Positions 8,333 to 16,436 of a DNA stretch of 48,271 nucleotides are shown here, one piece after another. A program made the position numbers and the translations under genes. The stretch is taken from assembly GCA_017539905.1 (NCBI GenBank), contig JAFYBZ010000014.1, positions 248,312-296,582 of the forward strand. The letters are read 5' to 3'. Under the pieces are notes generated by a model that was not told the DNA's origin, did no database searches, and saw nothing but the letters and a program-made list of their open reading frames with translations. The stretch comes from Clostridia bacterium (lineage in GTDB: Bacteria; Bacillota; Clostridia; TANB77; UBA1234). How positions within the stretch are numbered: the first letter of the stretch is position 1; every line of letters starts with the position of its first letter.

Positions 8333-9007
8333 TTAGTTCCAACGCGGGATCTCGGCATCGAATCCGCCGATTTCAACGGCTTCCTCGAGTGAGAACACCA
8401 GGACATCACCATTGAGCAGTACTACTGTTTCACCATGTCCCCTGTTGTACTCGTTGAAGGCGACCCTTACGAACGAATACTGGCTGAGTTCTTCCTGGCT
8501 CATGGAGTCATCCGGGTCGCTGAACTTGCCGTCTTTCGCCCAGTTGCTCTCATAGAGCACGCCAGTTTTCTGGGAATCACTCACCTGGAGCACGGGGTAC
8601 TCGTAGTTGGTGAAGAACTGCGCTGCTTCAGCGGCGTTCAGCTGCCAATAACCACAACTTACACTCTGCTCTGTATACTTCCCGAGCTTTTCGCCAGGAC
8701 AGATCCAGGTGTAGATGATATGGCAGACATAGCCCTGGTTGATGAGCTCCTGCGTATCTCCGACTTCGAACATGTCAACGTAACTGTTGTCGTCATTGGT
8801 ATCATACCACAGGACGCCAGTAACACGCTGCCAGCCGATGTCTTCGAAATGCTGAATCTCATCAGCGGTCATGAAACCCCAGTATTTCGTGGGGTACCGG
8901 TCATCATTGACGGAATATTCATCGCTCTCGGCAAAAGCCGCACAGCAGGCGAACACCATCATGATGGCAATGAGAATAGACCCGAACCGTTTGATTGAAG
9001 TTTTCAT
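8333..9007 (-). CDS. Secreted hypothetical protein, GC-rich
   Basis: The 224-residue product begins MKTSIKRFGSILIAIMMVFA and has a clear signal peptide with likely cleavage after CCAAFA (about residue 26). The mature ~198-residue protein is acidic and rich in Tyr and Trp (residues 36-100: YPTKYWGFMTADEIQHFEDI, then TGVLWYDTNDD). It has no repeats and no membrane segment. I do not recognise the family. GC content and codon choice (CTG, GCC, CGG) differ sharply from the AT-rich genes on both sides, which suggests recent acquisition. A fully consensus promoter and a strong terminator make it a self-contained unit. A long frame on the opposite strand is a shadow; the signal peptide, ribosome binding site (GAGGAGG) and promoter support this strand. 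Confidence 0.75.
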   Translation of the reverse strand: MKTSIKRFGSILIAIMMVFACCAAFAESDEYSVNDDRYPTKYWGFMTADEIQHFEDIGWQRVTGVLWYDTNDDNSYVDMFEVGDTQELINQGYVCHIIYTWICPGEKLGKYTEQSVSCGYWQLNAAEAAQFFTNYEYPVLQVSDSQKTGVLYESNWAKDGKFSDPDDSMSQEELSQYSFVRVAFNEYNRGHGETVVLLNGDVLVFSLEEAVEIGGFDAEIPRWN

Positions 9008-9056
9008 TTGAAATTTCCTCCTCTATATGTTGTAATGGTTCACGGTTACGAGAGAA

Positions 9057-9085
9057 ATTATATAATGCATTATGTCAATTGTCAA
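9057..9085 (-). promoter_or_regulatory. Perfect-consensus promoter of the secreted protein gene
   Basis: TTGACA (9080-9085), 17 nt, TATAAT (9057-9062) on the minus strand. Directly upstream lies a tandem 11-nt repeat (TTTTGTAACAT, 9090-9100 and 9101-9111), a plausible activator or repressor site. Confidence 0.85.
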
Positions 9086-9135
9086 TGTTTTTTGTAACAT
9101 TTTTGTAACATTTCACTTACGGGAATCGGCTTTTG

Positions 9136-9227
9136 CGCAACTGAGGGACGGTTCTCAAGTTGCACGATGCAACCAGGGGACGGTTCTAAAGTTGCACAAT
9201 GCAACTTTAGAACCGTCCCCTGGTTGC
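9136..9227. repeat. GGGACGG-core palindromic repeat
   Basis: Arms 9169-9196 and 9200-9227 are perfect 28-bp inverted repeats around CAA, containing GGGGACGGTTCT. A partial third copy (GAGGGACGGTTCTCAAGTTGCA) lies in front at ~9143-9164. Extragenic palindromes with this GGGACGG core occur in Clostridia and look like REP/MITE elements. The hairpin directly follows the rqcP stop and could also end its transcript, although there is no T-run. Confidence 0.8.
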
Positions 9228-9235
9228 GTATTAGA

Positions 9236-9478
9236 CTAATCTAATAGCTTCACCATATTTTCCGCGTTTTGTTTTGTTGCAACTTCGGATAATTCTAAAA
9301 CTTCAAACTTAACGATCTTATCTCCGAATTTGATTTCTATGATATCTCCTACTTTTACATCTGTACTTGCTTTTGCAATTTTTCCATTGATGCTTACTCT
9401 TCCATTATCACATGCTTCATTTGCAACAGGTCTTCTTTTTATAACACGACTAACTTTTAAAAATTTATCAAGTCTCAT
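9236..9478 (-). CDS. rqcP: RqcP, S4-domain RNA-binding protein
   Basis: The 80-residue protein is essentially one S4 domain (MRLDKFLKVSRVIKRRPVAN, then GRVSINGKIAKASTDVKVGD), matching the YabO/Hsp15-like family renamed RqcP. Known role: with RqcH it binds obstructed 50S subunits and sustains poly-alanine tailing by stabilising the P-site tRNA. The start codon follows GAGGTGA. It lies 58 bp downstream of the HU gene, separated from it by a terminator. This HU-RqcP order is common in Bacillota. RqcH is encoded nearby at 3978-5663 on the other strand. Confidence 0.9.
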   Translation of the reverse strand: MRLDKFLKVSRVIKRRPVANEACDNGRVSINGKIAKASTDVKVGDIIEIKFGDKIVKFEVLELSEVATKQNAENMVKLLD

Positions 9479-9499
9479 TTAATCACCTCAAAACAAAAA

Positions 9500-9524
9500 A
9501 GTGGCACTTTTAAAAAGTGCCACT
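9500..9524 (-). terminator. Terminator between hup and rqcP
   Basis: AGTGGCACTTT/AAAGTGCCACT hairpin followed on the minus strand by TTTTTTG, so rqcP is probably read by partial read-through. Confidence 0.85.
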
Positions 9525-9536
9525 AGAAATCTTTAA

Positions 9537-9815
9537 TTATCTCTTGTTAACAAGATCTTTTAAAGCTTTACCAGCTCTGAATACTGGAGCTTTTGAAGCA
9601 GGTATTTTGATTTCTTCTTTAGTTTGTGGGTTTCTGCCTTTTCTAGCAGCTCTCTTTCTAACTTCGAAAGAACCAAATCCAACTAGTTGTACTTTTTCTC
9701 CTTTTTTAAGAGCTCCTTCAACAGCTCCTACAAATGCGTTAAGTGCGCACTCTGCAGCTTTCTTTGAAAGATCAGCTTCTTCAGCGATTTTAGCGATTAA
9801 ATCAGCTTTGTTCAT
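9537..9815 (-). CDS. hup: HU-family histone-like DNA-binding protein
   Basis: The 92-residue protein has complete HU features: N-terminal [20 protein letters not shown] dimerisation helices and the [20 protein letters not shown] beta-arm entry. The arm sequence [20 protein letters not shown] follows. HU dimers bend and compact DNA without sequence specificity. The ATG follows AAGGAGGT. A T-rich ~270-bp region lies upstream with a possible TACAAT -10 element near 9880 but no good -35. The next gene upstream ends in its own terminator, so hup starts its own transcript. Confidence 0.95.
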   Translation of the reverse strand: MNKADLIAKIAEEADLSKKAAECALNAFVGAVEGALKKGEKVQLVGFGSFEVRKRAARKGRNPQTKEEIKIPASKAPVFRAGKALKDLVNKR

Positions 9816-10060
9816 AATAATATACCTCCTTAAGATATTAGCTTTAAGTGTCCCTTAAAGCTCTATTTTTCTACGTCTTTAATTGTAACAAATATTGATA
9901 TAAAAAATCTAGTATTTTTTGAAAAAAAATTAAAAATTTATTGATTTTTCAGTATTTTGAACCTTTATGTATACTAAAAACAGCTATTTTGTAACATTTG
10001 CGAAATATAAAATAAATAATTTCCCTTTATTTCAGTATTTTCAGGCCTTTATAAAATTAA

Positions 10061-10084
10061 AGCGATGACAAAAATATCATCGCT
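10061..10084 (-). terminator. Terminator of the flippase gene
   Basis: AGCGATGA/TCATCGCT hairpin just downstream of the stop codon at 10093, followed by a T-rich strand. Confidence 0.75.
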
Positions 10085-10092
10085 AAAAATTT

Positions 10093-11784
10093 CTATTTTA
10101 CTAATTTTATCTTAGATAAAATCTTATAAATTTTTTCTCCACCAGGAAGTAAATTGTAATCTTCTTTAGATAATACATTTAATTTTACAACACTTAAAAG
10201 ATATACAATTACTGCAACAATTAAACTAACTATTGTCATTATTCTTGATGAATGTCCTAATGCATATTTCATCGCATAGAATGAAGCCATTGCAAATACT
10301 GCCATTAGCGTTACAGCAATTACTGGTTTAAGGATTAAATGTTTTAAACTTAATTCTAGTTTTATATTTTTTCTTAAAACACAAAATACAATTATTGTTG
10401 CAATCAAGTGACAACATATACTACTTATTGCTGCACCATAAACATTTATTTCTGGAATTCTAATTAATACCAAGTTTAACACAAGCTTAACTGCAACTCC
10501 GCAAAGCAGTGCTAGTGCTGGGACATACAGCTTGCCTATTCCCTGAAGCGATGCATTAATTGTTTGATTAACTACTGTAAACAAAATTGTTAGGCTACTA
10601 ATTTGTAATAGTAGTGGTGCTTCTGGTGACGTTGCAATTTGTCCTTGGAATAATAATTCAAGTATTGGTCCTGCTAAACACATTAATCCAATTGAACATG
10701 GGAGTGCAATTAATATTGAAAGCTTTAATGAGTAAGATATTCTTTTTGATGCAAGTGCTTCATTCTTCTTACTAATTGCTTCTGTAATTGCTGGGACTAA
10801 TGCAGTAGCAAATGCAATATTAATTGATAATGGAAGTCCGATAAGCATATCTACTTTACCAGCAAGTATTCCATATAGTCTTGTTGCTTCAGAAACTATT
10901 AGTTCCTTATTACCAGCTAAAGTAGGATTAATTATTGGTAATACATCTTGTAAAATATTATTTACTGTAAATGAATCTATATTTCTATTTATTGCTGATA
11001 CTATTGATGCAAGTGACATTGGAATTGAAAGTGATAAGATCATCTTAATAGTTGATTTTAAAGATTTGATTTCACTCTTATCTTCCATTATTTCTTTATT
11101 AACTGTATCTATATCTTTTCTATGAATTCTAAAATATACAAATAAATATAAAAGACCAATTGCTGTCGAAACTGTTGTTGCTACATTTGCCCACACTGCC
11201 ATAATAGCAGTTACATTTGATTCAGTAATTCCAAACTGTGCTGCAACATCTGCTTGATTATGGAATATATAATGAATCATATATACAAATAGTATTGTAA
11301 GTCCTGCTTTAAAGATTTGTTCTAGTGCTTGGTTAAATGATGCTGGTTTCATGTTGTACATACCATTGAAGTATCCTCTAATAACTGCAGCTATTGCTAC
11401 AAAAACTACTGATGGTGCAAGAGCAATCAGCACTCCAGCTGCTGCTTCATTTCCTGCAAGGCTTGCCATCGATTTAGCAGATATCAGCATTACTATTGTT
11501 CCAGCTAGTCCAATCAATGTGAAAAGTAAAAGTGCAATTTTAAATATGTGTTTTGCTTCTTTTAATTCTCCTTTTGCTATTCTATTTGATACAAGCTTAG
11601 AAATAGCTCCAGGAATTCCAACAGTTGCTACTGTCAAAAGAAGCATATATATATTAAATCCTATACCATATAGTCCACTTCCCTCATCGCCAAACTCAGG
11701 AATTACTATTAGTACATGTCTATATAAAAATCCAAGAAGCTTTATAAAAACTTGTGCAAACATAATCGTAAATACACCGGCCAT
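10093..11784 (-). CDS. SpoVB/MurJ-like polysaccharide or lipid II flippase
   Basis: The protein is 563 aa from the first ATG, with about 14 predicted membrane helices. The family-typical opening runs VFTIMFAQVFIKLLGFLYRH, followed by GLYGIGFNIYMLLLTVATVG and IPGAISKLVS. This is the MOP superfamily (SpoVB, YtgP/Amj-MurJ-like), which moves undecaprenyl-linked sugars or lipid II across the membrane. The natural start is probably 13 codons upstream at an ATA (11821-11823): a perfect GAGGTGA (11830-11836) sits seven bases before it, and the added residues IEKTKTKSKKQSF give the basic N-terminus usual in this family. No ATG, GTG or TTG occurs in that stretch before an in-frame stop. The conventional ATG has only a weak upstream site. 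Confidence 0.88.
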   Translation of the reverse strand: MAGVFTIMFAQVFIKLLGFLYRHVLIVIPEFGDEGSGLYGIGFNIYMLLLTVATVGIPGAISKLVSNRIAKGELKEAKHIFKIALLLFTLIGLAGTIVMLISAKSMASLAGNEAAAGVLIALAPSVVFVAIAAVIRGYFNGMYNMKPASFNQALEQIFKAGLTILFVYMIHYIFHNQADVAAQFGITESNVTAIMAVWANVATTVSTAIGLLYLFVYFRIHRKDIDTVNKEIMEDKSEIKSLKSTIKMILSLSIPMSLASIVSAINRNIDSFTVNNILQDVLPIINPTLAGNKELIVSEATRLYGILAGKVDMLIGLPLSINIAFATALVPAITEAISKKNEALASKRISYSLKLSILIALPCSIGLMCLAGPILELLFQGQIATSPEAPLLLQISSLTILFTVVNQTINASLQGIGKLYVPALALLCGVAVKLVLNLVLIRIPEINVYGAAISSICCHLIATIIVFCVLRKNIKLELSLKHLILKPVIAVTLMAVFAMASFYAMKYALGHSSRIMTIVSLIVAVIVYLLSVVKLNVLSKEDYNLLPGGEKIYKILSKIKLVK

Positions 11785-11856
11785 AAAACTCTGCTTTTTA
11801 GATTTTGTTTTTGTCTTTTCTATCTTGTATCACCTCTTTTCAAAGAAGTATTAAAT

Positions 11857-11884
11857 ACGGGCGGGAAATCTAATCACCGCCCGT
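11857..11884 (-). terminator. Terminator of the KAP NTPase gene
   Basis: ACGGGCGG/CCGCCCGT stem followed by ATTTAAT on the minus strand, between the KAP gene and the flippase gene. Confidence 0.75.
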
Positions 11885-11889
11885 TCATG

Positions 11890-13950
11890 TTATTCTTCTT
11901 CCTCTGGAACTTCTTCAACTTTTTTCTTTCTTCCTCTTCCTCTTTTAACAGGCTTTTTGTCTAGAAGAATTTTATCTAATGCTTTAATAAAATCTTCAAG
12001 AAGTACAATCTTAATTGTAGGAATTTTGCCTCTAATATATTCTTCCATTGTTTGTTTTAGAAGTCTAATATTTCTTTCTTCATTTTCTAGATTTGCAACT
12101 TTATTGTATCTAGCTACTATTAAATCTTTAAACATTACAACATCTTCATTGTTAAGCATCATAATTCTCTCGAACAATGTATTCATGTTGTAATACTTCA
12201 TTATAGGTACATCAAGATGCTTTTCTGCAAATACTTCTGATAGTCTTTCAATCTTATCTGGAACCATTTCAAAAAACTCTTTAGAAATGTTGATGTATTC
12301 TTTCTCTTTAGTTTGAAGATTTAAGTTATTGAAATGTTCGTAGATGTATGAAATATTATCATCATCTTTTTCGATTTCAACTCCACCTAAATAGCTCTCA
12401 ACATTGTCACAGTATTTTGATGTAGCTGCAGCCATATTCATACCATTAACGAATGTAAGTTTTAAGAATTCCATATCAATGTCTAAAAGACCTTTTTGAA
12501 TAAAGAAATTCAAAATAACATACAACTTCAAGTATTCTACTAATTGTAATTTACCAGCTTTAACATCTTCTAATGTTTCAGTAATTATTTGACTGAACTC
12601 ATTATCTTCAATCTTCCAATAATCTTCTGTAAGAAGTCTCTTGTAGCTTGGAACATGTCCTCTATCTTCATCAGCTACGATTGCATCCATATCATCTCTA
12701 AAAATCTTCATATCAAAAATTCTTGTTCTAACATAGTGCTCTACAAATTTAAAGAATCTATAATCTGTCTTGAATGTGAAGTAATAGTTGTTATCAAATT
12801 CTTTAATGTAGAATTGTTTGTTATCTTTCATAAGCTTAGAAGCAACTAATATCATCTTGTATTCTTCAAGAGAATTAATATCTTTAAGCTTATCTTTAGT
12901 AACTTTACCAGCTTTAATCTCGAATGATACAGCTATTGTAAATATCAATAATGATTTTAGTACAACGTCTGCAACATCTGGATATTCTTGTTTTGTAGTC
13001 TCGTAAATCTTTTGGAAGTCATTTAAGGCATGCTTTAAAATTCTCAAGTTACGTGTACCACTTCTATTAAATGTTTGAACTATTAGTGAAGCATTTTTTC
13101 TTAAGAACATAATCAAATCTGGATTTGCTTCATATCTCATTAATACTCCATTGATAATATAATTAAACTCTGGAACGTATTCAAATGTCTCACCAATAAG
13201 TTTTTCTTTAATTCTTTCATAATCATTTGCTTTATCAAAGATATGCTCAATTGTATCTTCAATAAGCTCTACCATTGGCTTAGATACTTCAGCCTCTTCA
13301 CCATCTTCAGTAGAGATAGTTGTCATTTCAGCTTCGTTGTCTGGTGTCTCTGGTTTGATCTTTCCTTCATGACTTAAAATATATGTAGCAATAAATGTCT
13401 TCATTTCAACATTTGTGCTCTTTAATTTTTTAGATAATTCTTTTTCGTTACAAATAATAATTGTTTTAATGTGATCGTGCTCAACGAAATTATTGATATA
13501 ACCCAATACGTCAATAACATCTACATTGGCTCTTTCCAAGTCGTCGAAACAAAGTACTTTATCATCCATTTCAAAGAACTTTGTAAAATCTACCTTTTCG
13601 TTTGCTTGCATAACACCAAAAGAATTTGCCATATCCATACCTGTCTTAACATATTCAGGAATAGATGACATGTTTCTTGAATCAAGAATTTTCTTAATAG
13701 TCTTGTTGATATTTGGATTCATTTCCATAAATATCTTTTTACTAATATCATCAAGGTTAGAAATACCATACAAAGACATATAGATTGTTCTATATTTTTT
13801 ACCATTGATTTCAGTAGACTCTATTTTACTTCTAACTTTATTATTCCAAAAGTAAGTCTTACCACTTCCCCATTCACCATTAATCATAATGGCATGGTCT
13901 GTGTAAGGCTTTCTAATGTAATCAAGTATGCTCTCTACTAACTCGTCCAT
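11890..13950 (-). CDS. KAP-family P-loop NTPase
   Basis: From the ATG at 13948-13950 (AGGAGG 11 bases upstream) the protein has 686 residues. A 13-residue extension would overlap comFC and is less likely. Walker A is GEWGSGKT at residues 25-32, followed by the family-typical SLYGISNLDDISKKIF. Walker B is VLCFDDLER, with Asp136-Asp137, followed by INNFVEHDHIKTIIICNEKE. This is the KAP/PifA class of STAND-related NTPases. No KAP-type membrane helices are evident, so it seems cytosolic. The C-terminus is a basic, AT-hook-like GRGRKKK stretch with an acidic tip. Some KAP proteins block phage growth, while others organise membrane complexes. Here there is no adjacent nuclease or toxin, so the role is open. 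It lies downstream of comFC, likely in one transcript. Confidence 0.82.
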   Translation of the reverse strand: MDELVESILDYIRKPYTDHAIMINGEWGSGKTYFWNNKVRSKIESTEINGKKYRTIYMSLYGISNLDDISKKIFMEMNPNINKTIKKILDSRNMSSIPEYVKTGMDMANSFGVMQANEKVDFTKFFEMDDKVLCFDDLERANVDVIDVLGYINNFVEHDHIKTIIICNEKELSKKLKSTNVEMKTFIATYILSHEGKIKPETPDNEAEMTTISTEDGEEAEVSKPMVELIEDTIEHIFDKANDYERIKEKLIGETFEYVPEFNYIINGVLMRYEANPDLIMFLRKNASLIVQTFNRSGTRNLRILKHALNDFQKIYETTKQEYPDVADVVLKSLLIFTIAVSFEIKAGKVTKDKLKDINSLEEYKMILVASKLMKDNKQFYIKEFDNNYYFTFKTDYRFFKFVEHYVRTRIFDMKIFRDDMDAIVADEDRGHVPSYKRLLTEDYWKIEDNEFSQIITETLEDVKAGKLQLVEYLKLYVILNFFIQKGLLDIDMEFLKLTFVNGMNMAAATSKYCDNVESYLGGVEIEKDDDNISYIYEHFNNLNLQTKEKEYINISKEFFEMVPDKIERLSEVFAEKHLDVPIMKYYNMNTLFERIMMLNNEDVVMFKDLIVARYNKVANLENEERNIRLLKQTMEEYIRGKIPTIKIVLLEDFIKALDKILLDKKPVKRGRGRKKKVEEVPEEEE

Positions 13951-13975
13951 ATAGTGCACTTCCTCCTCTTTTGTC

Positions 13976-14663
13976 TTACGCAATTGCAACTGTGGCCACG
14001 ACTATCTTTTTTACGCCACTCTCTTTTAAAACTCGACTGCATTCATTAACTGTATTGCCAGTCGTATATATGTCATCCACTAAAAGTATAGTTTTATCTT
14101 TATAATCATATAATCTATTAGCTCTAAAAGCATTCTTTGTATTATTATATCTGTGCTCGTGAGCAAGTTCACTTTGCCTTTCATTATGCTTTACTTTAAT
14201 AATTCCATACTTTAGCAAGGGAACACCGATATTATTTGAAATCTCTTTGGCAAGAATATATGACTGGTTGTATCCTCTTTCATAATATCTTCGAAATGAA
14301 ATCGGAACATAAACTACACTATCTATGTTGTTATTATTCATGTATTGTTTTATTAAAAGAATCAATTTTGATGATAAAAACTTGTATAAATACTTTTTAT
14401 CTTCAAATTTAAAATCCAAAATCAATTTTCTAATAATACCATAATACTTATATGATGAGATTAAGTAGTCAAACCTCTTTTTAGAGACATTTTTTGATAC
14501 TAATCCACCCTTATTATATTCTAAAATTCTTTTACAGATTTTGCAAGCAAAATCTGTTACTTCCGTAAGATTTGACGATATTATTTTCCCGGCAAAAAAT
14601 GCACCTATTCGGGCTAATTTCACTAAATATTCGCTCTATCTTACTATTTTTAAAAACAAACAT
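13976..14663 (-). pseudogene. comFC: ComFC-type phosphoribosyltransferase, frameshifted
   Basis: The C-terminal ~200 residues are intact. CKICKRI is a second zinc-knuckle half, VYVPISFRRYYERGYNQSY follows, and ILLVDDIYTTGNT is the PRPP-binding loop. This is the ComF/GntX family, linked to DNA uptake. The natural start, ATG at 14661-14663 after AAAGGAG, opens another frame that reads MFVFKNSKIERIFSEISPNR, then CIFC (first zinc-knuckle half), and stops at 14532. Between the frames lies a tandem TTGC TTGC (14543-14550 on the plus strand as GCAAGCAA). Removing one copy restores SNRFCKICKRI with both CxxC pairs in frame. A 4-nt duplication therefore broke the gene. An internal start could yield a protein lacking the zinc knuckle. 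Confidence 0.8.
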
Positions 14664-14666
14664 AAA

Positions 14667-14701
14667 AATAGGGACTCCTTTCATACGAAAAAGCCCCTAT
14701 T
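14667..14701 (-). terminator. Terminator of the SLH gene overlapping the comFC ribosome binding site
   Basis: On the minus strand AATAGGG (14695-14701) pairs with CCCTATT (14667-14673), followed by TTTT. The loop contains the AAAGGAG of comFC, and the start codon follows the T-run. Read-through transcripts would present the comFC ribosome binding site in the loop. Confidence 0.6.
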
Positions 14702-14704
14702 ATT

Positions 14705-16363
14705 CTAAAATTCTATACTACTTACTATGCTGTTATATACTTCATAACCAGCTGAAGTCATCATTTCTTCAGATGATAAGAATACGAAGTGATATAACTT
14801 GTTTGAAATAATGATATACAATGATTTGAATAGCTTTCCATCATTTTTAACGGTATATTCTATTGCATCATAAATATATACTTTCTTTATTTCGCTTTCT
14901 GTAATCTCCCCATCACTATCTTCAAGTGAAACTAAAATATTCTTAAGTTGCTCTACTGTATAATTTGACATATCTACTATGTTGTTTACTTGTAGGAATA
15001 GCTTATAATAAGCATCTTGATTATCATTTACAACATTTGTATTGTAAGAATCATCTACAGCAACATAATCTGGATATCTAAATTTTAATCCTAAGTCTTC
15101 GTTCTTATATAAAACAACTTTGTGATTATTAATTTTGTCTCCATCAAATAATGAAATACTATTAACTAAGCTGTCTAAAACGTTGATATTTTCAATATTG
15201 TGTAATGTGATTATATATTCTACATTATCTCTCTTTAAATAGATATAATATAGTTTTGCCTTGTCATTTCCATATATTGAATATCTATAATAATCAACGA
15301 AACCATTTTCTACTTCATTAATTGATTTGTTAATTCCATCTACAAATAATTTTAAGCCATCATCAAACGATACAAAATACAAGTCTCCTGATTCATTTAC
15401 TTCAAGAGTAATATAATTGTTTTGCTTTGAAGATGATTTCTTTTTGTTATTTTCAATGAATTCTACTACTGCATCATCAGGAATAGAAAAACTAATTCCA
15501 TATTCTCTATTCTCATATTTTTTAGTGTCATTTTCTGCACCATTACGATTTATGAAATATTTTTTACCATCTAGTTTAAAGTCATCTGATGAATAATTGA
15601 ATTCTCTTCTAATTATCAAATCTCCAGTAATATGAGTATTCTCAAGAGATACATTTTCTGCTCCCTCAGAAATAATCAAGTTACCATTTACTGTAAGATC
15701 TTTTAATTTAATATCTGGTTTATTTACTAACATGGTTCCGTTTGTTTTGCCTGTATATTCACCATATGAAACAAAATCGTTAACAATGTTAGAAATAATC
15801 TTTACTACTTCTGCTCTTGTTATATTTTTATTAGGTTTTATTGTGCTATCCGTATATCCTTTGATATAACCTTTGTATAAGAATATACTAAACGAACCTT
15901 TTGCCCATTTTGCAACACTATCAAAGTCTTCATACTCATTAATTAATACATTTGATCCTAGTGGAACGAATGCTCTTTGAAGCATAACTATAGCTTCTTG
16001 TCTAGTAATCAAATCATTTGGTCTAATATAACCATTTGAATTACCTTCTACAAAACCAGACTCAATAGCTTTTCTAATTTCTGTATAATACCAATCTTTA
16101 ACATTGATATCTGGTACATATCTATCATTTTGTGTGTTATTACCTAGTAGTCTATTAATAACTGTTATTAGCTCTGCCCTAGTCATATTCTGATTAGGTC
16201 TAAAAGTGCCATCTGTATAGCCACTAATAATGCCATTTAACGATAGATTATTTATTTCATTTTCCGCCCAATGATTACTTGTATCCGTGTATGCGTAGCA
16301 TGTTGTCGCAAAAAATATCGCTAATACAAAAATCAGGACGAGAATATAATTTCTATATCTCAT
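14705..16363 (-). CDS. S-layer homology (SLH) domain surface protein
   Basis: The ATG at 16361-16363 (AGGGAGG upstream) gives 552 residues; a longer reading lacks a ribosome binding site. The signal peptide is MRYRNYILVLIFVLAIFFAT, cleaved near CYA. Three SLH domains follow within residues ~25-200 (for example NHWAENEINNLSLNGIISGY and the TFRPNQNMTRAELI type, then IRPNDLITRQEAIVMLQRAF and IKPNKNITRAEVVKIISNIV). SLH triplets bind pyruvylated secondary wall polymers and anchor proteins to the cell surface. A short beta-helical stretch follows (INGNLIISEGAEN-like). Two PsbP/lipoprotein-like repeats come after it (~280-400 and ~420-550), each with a YGISFSIP or LGLKFRYP opening. The function of the C-terminal part is unknown. 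The gene precedes comFC on the same strand. Confidence 0.9.
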   Translation of the reverse strand: MRYRNYILVLIFVLAIFFATTCYAYTDTSNHWAENEINNLSLNGIISGYTDGTFRPNQNMTRAELITVINRLLGNNTQNDRYVPDINVKDWYYTEIRKAIESGFVEGNSNGYIRPNDLITRQEAIVMLQRAFVPLGSNVLINEYEDFDSVAKWAKGSFSIFLYKGYIKGYTDSTIKPNKNITRAEVVKIISNIVNDFVSYGEYTGKTNGTMLVNKPDIKLKDLTVNGNLIISEGAENVSLENTHITGDLIIRREFNYSSDDFKLDGKKYFINRNGAENDTKKYENREYGISFSIPDDAVVEFIENNKKKSSSKQNNYITLEVNESGDLYFVSFDDGLKLFVDGINKSINEVENGFVDYYRYSIYGNDKAKLYYIYLKRDNVEYIITLHNIENINVLDSLVNSISLFDGDKINNHKVVLYKNEDLGLKFRYPDYVAVDDSYNTNVVNDNQDAYYKLFLQVNNIVDMSNYTVEQLKNILVSLEDSDGEITESEIKKVYIYDAIEYTVKNDGKLFKSLYIIISNKLYHFVFLSSEEMMTSAGYEVYNSIVSSIEF

Positions 16364-16436
16364 AAATTCCCTCCCTAAAGGAAATCTTAATCCACTTAGC
16401 ATTATACCATAAAATGTTCAAAATAGTATATATTTG

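Noticed and set aside
8435..8998. 187-residue plus-strand frame opposite the secreted protein
   Set aside because: The minus frame has a signal peptide, consensus promoter, GAGGAGG and terminator; the plus frame has none of these.
9136..9227. CRISPR-like repeat
   Set aside because: Repeats are inverted, have no spacers of constant length and there is no cas gene in the window.
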